A stretch of DNA of 64,000 nucleotides from Isochrysis galbana (GCA_018136815.1 CM030933.1:7628676-7692675); one strand, 5' to 3'. Shown: positions 8,713 to 20,990, counted from the first letter of the stretch. Notes: generated by a model not told the origin, from the sequence alone. Numbers and translations are program-made.

Positions 8713-10924
8713 TCACTCAATGATCTGATGCGCAACGTCGTCGTCCTCATCAAAGAAATTAGTTGCAGCGAACGCAGAGGGCGGGGTGGTCTCAGGCACC
8801 ACCCCCTTCGCCCCATTGAAAACTTCACCCTTGAGAACCGGCGACAGCCTTGACGACGAGGTGTGCATCTCCTTTTCCTCTGAGATTGAGCTTGCGCTCG
8901 CCAAGTCGGCACTCGGCACGTCCTCAGGGGCTTGCAAGGGCGGAGGGGCGATACCCTCATGGACCACGTCGTCTTGAGACGAATGATGCTTTACCAAGTG
9001 TGCCGGCGGCGACGCCAGTCGCCCGGTCGCAACCTGAATGTTCTCTGCGGACACATGAACAACGGCCATGTCCTGGGAAGCTTCGCGTTGAAACAGCGCT
9101 GCTGGTGGCGCCGAGATGGGGGGCTCGTGCACGATTGTGGCGACAGCAACTGTAGTCGAGGGAGAGCTACACATGTCAGCAACGGAAGAAGGATGTGAAG
9201 CCATCTTGCGACCGGAGCTCCCGACAGTTTGGGTCGAGGTAGGTGCCCTGGCCTGGAGGACGGCACACAGTTGCTGCAGATGAGTTGCTGCGGAGGTATG
9301 ATATTTGAGTTGTGCCTGCGCCATCGCGAGCAACTGGCTGTTGAGGTTCTCGGCGGCCTCATCCTCAAAGTCGTCGAGGGCAGAGACGACGACTTCGCCA
9401 AGAGCGTCACGCTCCCGACTGAGTTGCGACATGATGGCCTCAACGCGCGACACTTGCTCACCCATCGTGCTGCCGAATTGGCGATCGAATTCGTCAACCT
9501 TTTGGGTCGCCAGCTCGTCGACGCGCTGGCTTGAGTACTCGATCACCTGCTCCAGCTTTGCTGCGAACGGCAAGAGAGCCGTAGGGACAACAGACAACAC
9601 ATCCGAAAGGCTCCCACCTCCGGGTGATCCTCCCAAGGCGCTGCCTGCTCCTCCAGATTCGTGTATTATACCGTCTTCGTGTGAAGAGAGATGGGGTGGA
9701 GACTGCTCCTCCCGGTGAGAATTGTGTGACAAGACCGGTTGATGGCTGACGCTGGATGCCGTAGAGAAAGAACCGGCATCGGTACCACCATCGTCGTCAT
9801 CATGGCTAGCGTCATCGATGGCTTGTTGAATGGCACACACCCATCGGCGCGTTGTCATCGAACCGTCACTGGCAAGAGTGATAACCGGGAGCTCTGGTCG
9901 CTTCGGCACAATCTCGAAAGCGGCTGGGCGCTGAGCGTATGAGTCCTGCAGCTCATGCACTAGAGCATACCTTGAAAGGGCAACAGCCCGTGCGTGCGAG
10001 GTTATTGATCGCTTGATCCGGTCTGATTTGCTGTCGGTGAAGAGCAGAATCCGCCGCTTCGGATCAAGACGAGCGTAACATTCCCACCAGATGCTCGTGA
10101 TGCTGGACATGCGCACGAGCGGGCCCTCGAGCGTCGCCTCAAATGCGCCTGCGGCTGAAGGCACCAATGACCTTTCGAGGGAGCGGAGTTCCGAGCGTTC
10201 CTTTTGCGTCTGCAGAAGCTGCAGCTGCGCCTTGCGCCGCCGCAGCTCTATGACCTTGTTGCAATAGGCCTTGTACTTGGACGAAACGATGCCAGACAGG
10301 CCTGAGACCATGCAGCAATCGTGTTGGAACTCGGCAGCACATGTGACTGGAACTAGCCAACCAGCCAACCAGAGGAAACGGGGAGAGGGGGGGACTTGCG
10401 GGCTCTTGTGCATCCTTACCCTGCAGCTGACCGATGATCGAAGTGGAGCGGTCATACTCGGACGCGAGAGACTGTGTAAGTTCCACGAGCACGTGCTGGT
10501 GCTCGGCGAACGACTGCAAGCTGGGCGTCGTGGGGGGCGCCTCACTTGCAGCGCGCGAGATGGCCATCGTGTGGCTTGCCTGCGGCTCAGGGCCCGCAGC
10601 CACGTCAGTGGGACTTGGCATCGAGCCCGTCGTGGGCCTGGAGATCTGAGCGAGTTGGATGTGCGCCTCTTTCATCATTACCGTTGCCTCGCGCAGCCGC
10701 TCTATTTGGAGACCCAGCTGGTCGATTTGCTGGCCGGCGGTCGCAAAAGTCGAGACTCGCGGGCCAATATCTTCGTCAGTCTCGACATACGAGTCGACAA
10801 GCATAGTGGAGAGCCGCTCAACGACCTCGTACGCGTCATCCTTGATCGAGCGCGGCGTGCTTGGCTCGGCCGCCTGCGCGTCGCCGCTGGTGGCCGGCCT
10901 GGTCAGCCCGGGCACTGAGAGCAT
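8713..10924 (-). CDS. PH-domain protein with coiled coils (two exons)
   Basis: Exon 1 runs from ATG 10924 to 10420 and exon 2 from 10301 to the stop at 8713. The 118-nt intron begins GTAAGG and ends CTCAG, and the split glycine codon restores one frame of 697 residues. Residues ~25-165 are helical (EVVERLSTMLVDSYVETDED, then a heptad-rich stretch), reminiscent of BAR-type or other coiled-coil dimers. Residues ~222-335 form a pleckstrin homology domain: FEATLEGPLVRM at the first strand, WWECYARLD, and the closing helix with the invariant Trp (RRWVCAIQQAID). Residues ~430-540 are a second long coiled coil (YSSQRVDELATQKVDEF), followed by an acidic Ser-rich tail. BAR/PH-type proteins act at phosphoinositide-containing membranes, so a role in trafficking or membrane shaping is likely. 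The partner is unknown. The open frame upstream of ATG 10924 is pyrimidine-rich and is taken as 5' UTR. Confidence 0.75.
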
Positions 10925-11159
10925 CGCGCCGCGCGGCTGATTCGCTGGCGGCTCGACCGATGACCAGAAAAGTGGAGAGAGAGAGACAGAGGAGAGAGAG
11001 AAGGATATTTTTGAAAAACGGGGAAGAGACTGATCGTCTCCTACTCTTGTACACTCTAAATCAAAGTCTCCGAGTTGTTGTGAAGAGAGAGCGAGGGGAT
11101 CTCGTGCGAGTTGTGGGAGCAAACGAGCGAGCGAGCGACAAGCGAGATCCCGGACCTTT

Positions 11160-11440
11160 CCCCTCCCTTCCCCCCCTTGCGGTATATTTGGCCCCACTGT
11201 TTTTCGCACTGTTTTTTATTTTTACTGTTTTTGTTCGATTCCCAAAAACAGCTGTTTTTAATGTCTTTCCAGACCTCACCCTCACCCGCTGTTTTTCACA
11301 TCTAGGATATCGAATGGAGGGGGCAGTGCCCCCTCCCCCCGGTATCACTCGGACACCTGGCTCGTCAGGCATGGCGGGATTCCGGGACCGAAACGTTGTA
11401 TCCAATTAGCTTGTGGGGTTGGCTAGGATATAACATTGAT
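11160..11440 (+). repeat. Dispersed repeat with CACTGTTTTT motifs and ATT tail
   Basis: 11,195-11,295 carries repeated ACTGTTTTT/AAACAG blocks like those at 26.9-27.0 and 41.2-41.7 kb. 11,300-11,440 is a copy of a second element (GGTATCACTCGGACACC, then GGGGTTGGCTAGGATATAAC) ending in TGATTATTATTGAT. The same end occurs at 48,655-48,805 (+) and 43,495-43,545 (-), each with an AT-rich, ATT-type tail, so this is a retroelement 3' end. Confidence 0.65.
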
Positions 11441-11958
11441 TATTATTGATACTAGACAACTACGATCTGTGAATTCACGGTTGAAAAACGCTCAATGTGA
11501 ATGTCGGCGCTCGGCATCGGCGTGCTCATTCATACCTCATACCTCATACCCTGCTCCCTTAGCCATTGTGTGCCTGTAGAAGCAGAAGCGCATATATTAA
11601 GGTTTAGAGAGCGCGTCTAACTGATAGAAAACTATGCTGGATGAGGAGCCGTATCTACTCCCTACTCCTTGTACGATTACGTGAGGGATGACCTGAAAGA
11701 TAATACCAGAAGGGGAGGAGCACTAGGAAGCCGCATCACTTAGGATCTACCTGGTCTTCATTAAAAAATCTCGGTAGAGACTGCTTACTACTTACTACTT
11801 ACGAGTCCAGTCCCCCCCCCCCCCCCCTCCCCTCCTCCCCTTCACCCTTCCCAAGCCTGCTCCCCCCCCCCCCCCCCCTCCCCCCCCGGCCCCCCTCCTG
11901 CCCCCCCCCCCCGCTTCTCCCCCCGCGCGACGCTCGGGCTCCCGTCGGTCTGCCCACC
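11440..11958. other. Intergenic with poly-C tracts upstream of V-ATPase subunit c
   Basis: No gene. 11,810-11,925 is almost pure C/T with C runs of 14-17 bases, lying directly before the start codon at 11,959. It is presumably the core promoter and 5' UTR. Confidence 0.6.
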
Positions 11959-12937
11959 ATGACTGCGGCCGAACTCACCCTCTCGCTATGCCCGACGTAC
12001 GCGCCGCTTCTCGGCTTCTCGGGTGCCATGATTGCTCTCGTCATGGCCTGCGTCGGCTCCGCCTACGGCACGGGCAAGGCCGCAATGGGCATCTCTTCGA
12101 TTGGTGTCGAGCAGCCAGACGTGCGCAGCAAACCGCCTCTGTGCACAGGCCCCCCAGCGAGCGCTCGGCGGGACAGGCGCAGGCATGGCGTCTATAGGAC
12201 CCTGATGCTGCGCTGCATGCCCGCACGCAAATTTGCCCCGCGTGTCGAGAGGCCTGTCGCCCAACGCCTGGTGCACTGTGCACATCACCGACAGCTATGC
12301 CTAATGCTCCTCCGTGCAGATTGTCATGAAGAACATCATCCCCGTGGTCATGGCTGGAGTTTTGGGTATTTATGGCCTCATCATTGCTGTCATCATCAGC
12401 AATAACATTGTCGCTGTTGTCGGCTCATCTGTGAGCATTTTGCAAATCCCCCTCAATGCCCAAAGCTGGTTTGCGATCCTTGAAAAGTGTGAAGTGTGTA
12501 TGCTGCTTGGGTACCTTACGTATGCGGCATCGCCCCCCCCTCCCCCCTCCTGCAGGTTGGATACACGCTCTACACTGGATTTGCTCACCTGGGAGCTGGC
12601 ATGTGCTGTGGTATGAGCGGTCTTGCTGCGGGTGTTGCGATTGGTGTTGCGGGCGACGCGGGGGTCCGTGCCGTTGCGAAGCAATCAAAGATGTACGTCG
12701 GTATGGTCCTCATCCTCATTTTCGCTGAGGTGTGCTCCCCTTCCACACCAGCGCCGCCTCTTCGTGCCTTTCACCTTGCAAATTTTACGTTGCGCGTCGA
12801 TTGTCCATGCCATTCATGGACATTCGCAATTCCTTGGAACTTGTCCTTCACACCCTTTGCAGGCTCTTGGCCTCTACGGTCTCATCATCGGGCTCATCAT
12901 GACATCGAATTCTTCGGAGGCCTGTGGCATGGCTTAA
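11959..12937 (+). CDS. V-type H+-ATPase 16-kDa proteolipid subunit c
   Basis: Four exons: 11959-12120, 12320-12430, 12556-12729 and 12863-12937. The introns (199, 125 and 133 nt) all have GT-AG ends and all fall in phase 0. The joined protein is 173 residues, close to the usual ~155-165. It carries the diagnostic strings [59 protein letters not shown] and [11 protein letters not shown]. In [17 protein letters not shown] the essential proton-carrying Glu is present at the end of exon 3 (FAE). Four transmembrane helices are expected; the protein forms the rotating c-ring of the Vo sector in vacuolar, endosomal or other acidic membranes. The start context (CCACCATGACT) is good. No other V-ATPase genes are nearby. 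Introns 2 and 3 end in C/T-rich tracts. Confidence 0.93.
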
Positions 12938-13259
12938 TTGCCCTGCTATCGCGGGCCCCCTCTCAGTGTGAACGTCAGTTGGGGTGGCTCTCACCTCGTC
13001 TCTAGCGATACGCAAGATGAGCGTGGCAGGCTGCACAACCCCTCTCCCCTTGTGCTTCATGGTGTGGGATCCCCCAGCAACGACGTGATGGCTGAGTGCA
13101 CCCTGATAACTGGTAGAACGCTGATTCCAAATGCCGTGGTGCTGTATTCGCTTGTCTTGTCTCGTCGTTCGTCGATCGTGTCGTATTGGTGCGTGTGGTG
13201 TGATCGCAATGCTATTGCAAGTGTTGCGACTAAGTTTATAGTAGTGTGCACTTAAAAAA
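12938..13259. other. 3' flank of V-ATPase gene
   Basis: Nothing recognisable. It ends at the start of a dispersed repeat near 13,260. Confidence 0.5.
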
Positions 13260-14599
<1,340 letters not shown>

Positions 14600-14600
<1 letters not shown>

Positions 14601-14815
14601 CTTTCATCAATCATCAGAGATCAGAGATATGTTCATCGGATTTCGGTTTCGGGCGTACCTTTGGAAGTCTTCTCCGAATCTCAGTCGATTCAAGGCTAAG
14701 AGATAGAATTCCCAGTTGACTCTATCGAAGGCTTTTTCCCACTCTAAGTCTAGTAGAATCCCCGGTTCGCCCGTTTTCGTCGAAGTGGTCGAGATAGAGC
14801 TTTATTTTAGTAAAG
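14600..14815 (-). pseudogene. LINE reverse transcriptase fragment
   Basis: The minus strand reads LLDLEWEKAFDRVNWEFYL then ALNRLRFGED, matching the L1-type reverse transcriptase block around the first catalytic Asp (LxDxEKAFDRV.W.FL...L...GFG). The frame is short and truncated on both sides, and the YADD block is absent. It faces the family G leader in the opposite orientation. Confidence 0.65.
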
Positions 14816-15001
14816 ATATCCCTACTCTTCTACTCTAACCGTATCCCTCTCTCCGACGGGGGCGCGCAGAGAGAGGCGCGGCTCGCTCGGCTCGCCCGCT
14901 CTCCGCTCTCCCTCCCTCTCCCTCCTCCTCCCCCTTCCCTCCTCGCTCGCGCTCTGCTTTTCGGGGCGGGCGCTCGTGGATAAGCAGCCCTCAGCCCACC
15001 A

Positions 15002-16081
15002 ATGCCCTCCCTCCGCGCTCTCGCCCTCCTTCTCTTCTCGGCTGGCCGCTCGCTGTGTCTGTGTGTGCCTGGCAGTATCATCCTCGACAAGGATTGCCCT
15101 CCTCCGCCTCCCTCTTCACCTTCGAATGCACCACGTTCGCCGCCGCCGCCCATCAACGCTTGCTTCTCCAACCGCGGGTGGGGAGAGCATGGAGCTGGCT
15201 TCCGCGGCTCCGTCTCGATGACGGCATCCTTCCGCAAGTGCCAGCCTTGGAGCCGGCAGTATCCGCAAAAGTGGTCGACTCACCTTCCGCTGGGGCTGGG
15301 CACCGACACGCCGTACGTCTCCAATTATTGCAGGAATGTTGAGCCACCGACAAACGCCATGGGGCGTCCGGATGCGGAGCAGGACTCGCCGTGGTGCTAC
15401 ACTGAAGATCCAGAGGTCCGGTGGGAGGTGTGTGAGATTTGCAATCAGCCCGAACGGCTCCTGCGTGCAGTTGAGGCGCCACATCGCCATCCTCACGTAC
15501 CCCACTGGTTCGGGCCGCTCATGTTCGCCTTCTCCATATTGACCTTTGTCGGTGTTCTAATTGTTGGCGTCATTCGGCGGTATGAGATCGACGTGTCCAA
15601 GTATTTTGATGTGTTTGGACAGGACGTCTCCGGTAGGGTCATCCGGATGACTCGCATGCGCCCACGCGCGACTCCCTCAGGGGGCCGCCGATCAGTGAGG
15701 GAGGCGCAAGATGGCAGGGAAGCTGGTCCCATCGGCTCTTCTCTCAGTTCGCCAGGCTGTGGTGGGACTGCGCCTCTAGTCGCTCCACTTCCATCAAGGG
15801 GCATAACGCGCGACGAAGCGGCAACGAGATCTCGAGCCGCCCAGGAAGCCACTTTTGGGGCCTTGGCTAGCCTGGCGAACCTCCAGCAGCAGCGCAATGC
15901 GACGGGCATCTTCGACCCTACTGTGAACCCAATGGTCCCTGGTGGGACGGAACAAAGGCGAGCTGCTGGGCAGAGCCTTCTTGCCAATGACTCAGCCGCA
16001 ATTTCAGGCTCTGTGATAAGTGCTCCACCTATCTTGGAGCCCGACACCACGGTAAACAAGCTAGGCGACAACAACGTGTGA
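15002..16081 (+). CDS. Kringle-domain single-pass membrane protein
   Basis: The intronless 359-residue frame starts with a signal peptide (MPSLRALALLLFSAGRSLC). After a Pro-rich linker, residues 54-147 form a kringle domain. All six cysteines are present (54, 80, 110, 132, 144, 147), with CQPW, NYCRN, SPWCYTEDPEVRWEVCEIC in family order. Residues ~171-191 are a transmembrane helix followed by RRYE, which fits type I topology with an extracellular kringle. The cytosolic tail of ~165 residues is Arg/Ser/Gly-rich with no recognised domain. Kringles bind proteins or lipids in animal clotting and growth-factor systems. Single kringles in protist membrane proteins are uncharacterised, so only an extracellular binding role can be inferred. 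Start choice: first ATG, immediately before the signal peptide. Confidence 0.85.
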   Translation: MPSLRALALLLFSAGRSLCLCVPGSIILDKDCPPPPPSSPSNAPRSPPPPINACFSNRGWGEHGAGFRGSVSMTASFRKCQPWSRQYPQKWSTHLPLGLGTDTPYVSNYCRNVEPPTNAMGRPDAEQDSPWCYTEDPEVRWEVCEICNQPERLLRAVEAPHRHPHVPHWFGPLMFAFSILTFVGVLIVGVIRRYEIDVSKYFDVFGQDVSGRVIRMTRMRPRATPSGGRRSVREAQDGREAGPIGSSLSSPGCGGTAPLVAPLPSRGITRDEAATRSRAAQEATFGALASLANLQQQRNATGIFDPTVNPMVPGGTEQRRAAGQSLLANDSAAISGSVISAPPILEPDTTVNKLGDNNV

Positions 16082-16089
16082 GCGAGGCT

Positions 16090-17740
16090 TTAGCCTGCGT
16101 CCTGACTTTCCTCCCTGTGAAGCACTCGTCGATACGATCGGGTGTCCAGACGCGGCCTGGTAGATAGTCCACACAATGGTGACAATAGTGACGTAACGAG
16201 CGTAGGCGCGTCAACATACCAACTGCATAGGAATAGAGTTCAATGCTCTTCACAGTCCTGTGAACCGAAGTCGTGGAAGAAGTGAGATGGATATGAGCTG
16301 AATGGAATCCGTTGCGACGGCTTCTTCGTACAAAGAGCAAGAAGGAAGCATTTTGAAACGATTTGCTCCATGGCAGGGCCAAACTGCTTGATGGCGATGC
16401 TTTTTGATCGCGCGATGTTTCCCGACTTCTCTCTCGACTCGCTGATGAATTGGTGCAGTGCTCCCCAAGATAGTAAAGGCAGAAACATTTGTTGAATATG
16501 CGGCGTTGACGCGATCGGGCTAAGTGGGGCATGTTGTACAAGCTTTCTCTCATGCAACCAATAAGGGAAAGAAGTACCTCGCGACCTTCATGTCTCTATG
16601 TCGAAATCGTAAGCGCAATATCAATGTTATGCATACGCCAAGGTATTGGTGCGCATTTTGCGTTTTCAAATGGACTGGTGGATAATGAATTGGAAATAAG
16701 GAAGAGCATCGTGGAACCTGGCACCTGACAGGTCACATTCCGGAACAGTAGAAGATGGAAGATGAGCTGCCTGCCCGTGATTGCTCTGACGCACGCCTGA
16801 TCCTGCTGCTTCTCCTTTATGCCGCCCACAAACTGACCAAACAGAGTTCTCGTGTTCGTCTACTCCCAAGCATGAGAAGGAAGAGATCGACAAGTCCAAG
16901 CTGATTGATGTTTGATGGACCCCACCTCACCCCCGCTTGCGCTTGCAGCCCCTTGCACTTGCACTCTCCAAGTGCCCTACCACGTGAAGCGTACGAGACG
17001 TCCACAACAAGGCTATCGCAACGGGCCTGAGCCCCACACCACACCCACGGTCAACAATTGACTCGGCTGCGCCTTCTTCAACCTCGCACGCCAGAGTGCG
17101 GCGAACGTTAGGGGGGGCATGGCCTTTTCTATTGTTCAACGCGGATCAAGGACCAAAAATAATGCAATGATGAGAGGGCTTGCCTGACCCCTACTACCAC
17201 CTTTCATTCCTCTAGGCCGATGCGGACCTAACGCCCTCGCTGCCAACTGGACACGCTCTTCGAAAAGGAGTGCTATTGCTCACTCCTAGCTAGCGTCTCG
17301 ACAGCTAGGCCCAGGGGTACATGCAGCCCAGCTTTCGTAGCTTATAGTTGATCGCTGCAGTTATATGCTCATGCCAATGCTTAATGCGTGTTATCGATAC
17401 GTGCACGTGCATACTGAAGAACTTTCTAAATGTCCAACCAACTACATACAAAGGCGTTTCATATTCTACGAGGCGCTACAGCTACGCACAAGCTGCACTT
17501 CGCTGCCCACCTACCACTACCACCTAGTGATGGGAGTGGCCAGGCCGAAGGACCGGCGCAAGCGCCTCACGCGCAAGCGCGCACATACCGCCCCGAGTGC
17601 GCGATAGCGCGATAGCGCGATAAGCTTCAGGCGATCAAGCGAGGAGAAAGAAGGATCATGCACGCAGCAAGCATGGCGGCAGATGGCGCTAAGAAATTTG
17701 TCCAATGAGCCAATGAGCTAGTTGTTGCGGTTGCCAACTA
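16090..17740. other. Long intergenic stretch, no gene supported
   Basis: Minus-strand frames of up to 174 codons exist at 16.0-16.55 kb and 16.9-17.14 kb, but none shows a domain, a signal peptide or splice-consistent joining. Around 17,580-17,620 there is a short GCGATA tandem. Base composition is near that of non-coding DNA here. Confidence 0.4.
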
Positions 17741-17746
17741 AGTTAC

Positions 17747-17985
17747 TTCTAAGTTTATACTTGGTTCGCCCATGGGGGGGCACGAGCCCCCCTCTCTCTC
17801 CACTCCTCCCCTGCCGTGGGGGAGGAACCACCAATCCTCCTGGCATGTCTGATGGCTTGCCAGGAGGCCACTGCCCTGCTGACCCACTCTCCCACTGACA
17901 TGCACGCCTGGTTCGCTCGTCCTGGCCCCTCGTGGCCAGCCCATCGCTCCAACCCCCCCTCCCCACCAAACGCACATTCACGGTA
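17747..17985 (+). repeat. Rep-A/D retroelement 5' fragment
   Basis: It starts with the hairpin CTAAGTTTATACTTGG, then CCCATGGGGGGGCACGAGCC and a Cys/Pro-codon-rich block found again at 23,332-23,400, 41,030-41,110 and 47,891-48,360. The 5' end is present and the 3' part is missing. Confidence 0.6.
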
Positions 17986-17999
17986 ACACGTAGATAACT

Positions 18000-18205
18000 A
18001 GCGTAAACGGGATACGCGAAGAAGGGGGGTTGAGCAGGAGAGAAAAAGAGGAAAGAAAAGGAAAGAAGAGAGGAGGCCCGTCGCCCTTCCTCACGTGAAG
18101 AGAGAGGAGAGAGGAGATCTCACAGGACTTATTAGAAAGTAAACGTAGGAGAGGACGGAGGGGCATCCGTAACAGGGAGGGGGGAAGGCGAGGGGGCGGA
18201 GGAAA
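18000..18205. other. Purine-rich intergenic filler
   Basis: A/G-rich stretch between two repeat copies. No gene. Confidence 0.5.
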
Positions 18206-18420
18206 GGGATTAATTTCTTAATAATCTCACCGCACACGCGGCCGTGCATCCTCTACTTTCTACTCACGTAGGAAACTTTCTACACCCCCACTCCCCCGGC
18301 CCTTTCCCCCCCGCCATCAGGCGACTCCCCCCGTGCACTACTAGGGGGATAGGGGAAAAGGGCTTAGATATGGTCGGTGGCCCGCGCCCCCCCCCCCGGT
18401 GATCCGTTCCCCCCTTCCTC
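18205..18420 (-). repeat. Inverted-repeat arm, family C (left)
   Basis: The reverse complement of 18,205-18,415 matches 20,788-20,985: GCGGTGAGATTATT/GCGGTAAGAATATT end, a tract rich in GTAGAAAG, then GCCGCCTGATGGCGG-type and GGCCACC-type blocks. A further partial copy lies at 43,335-43,455. The two arms enclose about 2.4 kb of other repeats. Confidence 0.6.
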
Positions 18421-18439
18421 CTATGCCTACCGGGCTGGC

Positions 18440-18710
18440 GGCGGCCTCGGTCCCGACTTATCCTGTAAACAGGTGCGGGACTTACCTATTTTCCGGTGAG
18501 CGGAGCTCTCGCTCCGCCCACCCCCTTCTCCGCGCTCTCTCTCCCCTCTCCTGCAGGCACGCGCGATGGCGCGCCTGCGACAGGCCTGCAGCTGCCCCTG
18601 GCGACCCCTGGAGGCCCCTGGAGGCCAGCTCAGGGGGCAGAGGAGGCTGGGGCTGGGCCCTGGCCTCCCCTGCCTCTCCCTCGCTGGCGCTCCTGTGCCT
18701 CAGGGGTCAA
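18440..18710 (+). repeat. Family E repeat fragment
   Basis: CTTATCCTGTAAACAGG (hairpin at 18,462-18,473), then CTCTCTCCCCTCTCCTGC, GCGCGATGGCGCGCCTGCG and a Leu/Pro-coding block. The same order is inverted at 41,660-41,885. Confidence 0.65.
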
Positions 18711-18728
18711 CTATCGTTAAACCGATAG
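18711..18728 (+). promoter_or_regulatory. Hairpin before LINE-like ORF1 (copy A)
   Basis: CTATCGTTAAACCGATAG, a 6-bp stem four bases before the ATG at 18,733. At stem position 6 the G:C pair here is A:T in copy B. Confidence 0.6.
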
Positions 18729-18732
18729 GGTC

Positions 18733-20225
18733 ATGGAGCGCGCGCCGCTCCCCTCCCCTCCTGCCGCCCCACCCGCCGCGACGGATGATCGGGCCATGCT
18801 CGACGCCTCGCACCCGAAGCGCCCACGAGAGGGCGCCCCACCGACCAAGGTGCGCACGAGGCGCGACCCGAGCCGTCCCCGGACAGCCACACGCCAGCAA
18901 GGACACCATGCCCAGCATGGCCACCACAGCCCCCAACTCCTCCCAACCACTCATGGGCACACGACAGCTGTGACAAGCCGGCTCAGAGCCGCATCCCATA
19001 GGGAAAGCCGCCAAGGCTGGGCCCCTACAAAGCCGCGGTACTGACCCCGTGCGACAGCACGAGGCACAGACCTGGCCAGACATCTCACCAACTCCAAGGG
19101 GGGAACAGTCAAACTGGTGCAGCACAAGCTGCACCAGGGGAACGGAATGGCAGACCACCCCCAAGGGAGACCATGAAGATGGCTCTTGGGCCCAACCCGC
19201 AGTCCCTCCGTCGCCGCGGGCGACGACGAGGACAGTCGAGACAAATCCAGAATAGACCCACAGCGAAGCCTGCACCCACACAAACACCAAGAGGGGCACA
19301 TGCCCACACCACAAGCGTAGCGAAACGCACCACGATCCTGATGCTCCCGCATCAGACCACGCTCAAGGGGCATGGGACTCTCCCCATGCCTCCAAGACCC
19401 GCAAATTCCAGACTAATCCCCACTCCGCCGCCGCCGGCCCTCAGATGGCAGACATCCAAGACATCGAGCAAGAGATGGAACCTCTCGACTTCGACCCTAT
19501 GCTGCAAATCCACATCATCTTCACGCCAACGGAACGGGACCTTCCACTACTAGGGACGTTCGACCTGATAGGGCACAATCCGGACCGGAGGTACGACTTG
19601 CGCATAAATCTAGACCTACTTGACGACAAACGCATCAGAACCACCATAAACCACATATGGAAGGCAAACATCAACGCCGACACGCCGGACCATCTTGTCG
19701 GGGAGGCATGGTACAAAGCAAAAAAGGCGGTCGCGTCATACCTGCTATGGCTAACGAAGAACAAAGAGGACCCCTCACCGACAACACCCCTCATAACGCA
19801 GCTGGCCCTACTAAGCATACAACTGGCCGACGAAGAACCAAACCCGAGCAAGCTCGACAAAATAAGGGAACTCAATGTAGCAATCAGCACAACAAGGTCG
19901 AAACGCACCCCCTCAAGGAGGACGGCCTTTGAGGCGCTCAAACACGAAGAAAGAATGACGAAGGAATTTTTCCGACGATTCCAAGCCAAGACCTCGAATC
20001 AAGCCATCCCCGAGCTCTACATTACAGCCAACTGGGAGGACCCGGGAGAACCCGATAGGACAACAACTAAAGACGACCACGAGATCCGCAACCAACTTAG
20101 AAAATACTACGTATGGCTCTACCAGGAAAGGGAAACAACGCGGGACAACGAACTCGAAGAGGCGCTCAAAGAGCACCCCCTCGCTGACAACGACTCAATG
20201 CAACTGGAAGCCACCACCTCCAGGC
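18733..20225 (+). mobile_element. LINE-like element copy A: broken ORF1 and EN-RT linker region
   Basis: It starts MERAPLPS at 18,733. The reading frame is then broken, and an open frame resumes at 19,445 (MADIQDIEQEMEP). The latter has QIHIIFTPTER, RYDLRINLDLLDD and EAWYKAKKAVASYL. Further on comes LKHEERMTKEFFRRFQAK, the pattern of the segment between endonuclease and reverse transcriptase in L1-type ORF2 proteins (...KxxxEExxxxFFRR...). The reverse transcriptase itself is missing: after residue ~255 the frame enters an unrelated repeat at 20,225. An internal deletion has probably joined ORF1 to ORF2, because no endonuclease is visible. The element is dead. Confidence 0.55.
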
Positions 20226-20540
20226 CATTCTTCGGCCGATCGAGGGCGATCGGACGTCGCGGAAGCTCCGCGTTTCTAATAGTGATGCGCCCCACATTCA
20301 CCATTCCGATTCCCTCCCGTGAGCGCCCGCCTGAATCTCCCAAAATAGCCCGCCACGCGCGGGGGAAGGGAGGGGGGTCCCTCACCGACGCCATTGCCCT
20401 TCGTGGGGCGGGAGGGGGTCGTTCGGAGGGGGGAGGGAGTTGGCGGGGCAGGTAGGGGGGGACCCTAAGGAATCCTTGGACACCCAGGGGAGGTGGAAAA
20501 TAGTGGTTAAAATGAGTGAGTGACCGGGCTATAAAATGCT
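20225..20540 (+). repeat. Dispersed repeat family H, copy 1
   Basis: It shares CAAAATAG, the GGGG(A/T)GTC(C)CTCAC(C/T)GACGCCAT block, ATCCTTGGACACC and a terminal TGAGTGAGTGACCGG with 52,100-52,390 in the same orientation. Confidence 0.65.
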
Positions 20541-20675
20541 GGTCGATCTTCAGGGCGGCTGCGGCGACGATCTTGACACATGCGGCGTCACCGCGGGCCG
20601 AGCTCACCATGAGGGCGTTCCTGCCGAGCAAGTCCACCGCGGCCGGGACGTAGATCTCATGCCCTTTACGCACTT
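20530..20675 (-). pseudogene. Ankyrin-repeat exon remnant
   Basis: The minus strand reads AAVDLLGRNALMVSSARGDA then ACVKIV, the core of one ankyrin repeat (VDxxGRNALMxAxxxGxxxCVKxL). Homology is cut off at the repeat junction near 20,530. A 10-bp stem (GGGAGTCCCA / TGGGACTCCC) sits just upstream at 20,667-20,704. Confidence 0.45.
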
Positions 20676-20787
20676 GGGAGTCCCACCCCTAGGATTGGGA
20701 CTCCCTCGTGGTGGCCCCGCATTGCGTATTTGGAAACGAGGGGTACCAAATGAAGGCAAACGACCTCAGAGGAGGAAGGGGGGAACG

Positions 20788-20990
20788 GATCACCGGGGGG
20801 GGGGGCGGGCCACCGGACCATATCTCAGCCCTTCACCCCGATCCCCCTAGTAGTGCACGGGGGGAGCCGCCTGATGGCGGGGGGAGAAGGGCCGGGGGAG
20901 TGGGGGTGTAGAAAGTATGCTACGTGTAGGTAGTGGTTCCATTCGCCGCGAGTGCGGTAAGAATATTATGAAGTTTTTTTAAAAAATAGG
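20788..20990 (+). repeat. Inverted-repeat arm, family C (right)
   Basis: Mirror of 18,205-18,420. It ends GCGGTAAGAATATTATGAAG then a T/A run. Confidence 0.6.

Noticed and set aside
11810-11925. G-quadruplex or telomeric repeat
   Set aside because: Long C runs, but no regular TTAGGG-type unit. Treated as a promoter homopolymer tract.
16029-16553. 174-codon minus-strand ORF
   Set aside because: Overlaps the 3' end of the kringle gene antisense; no motif, signal or splice support.
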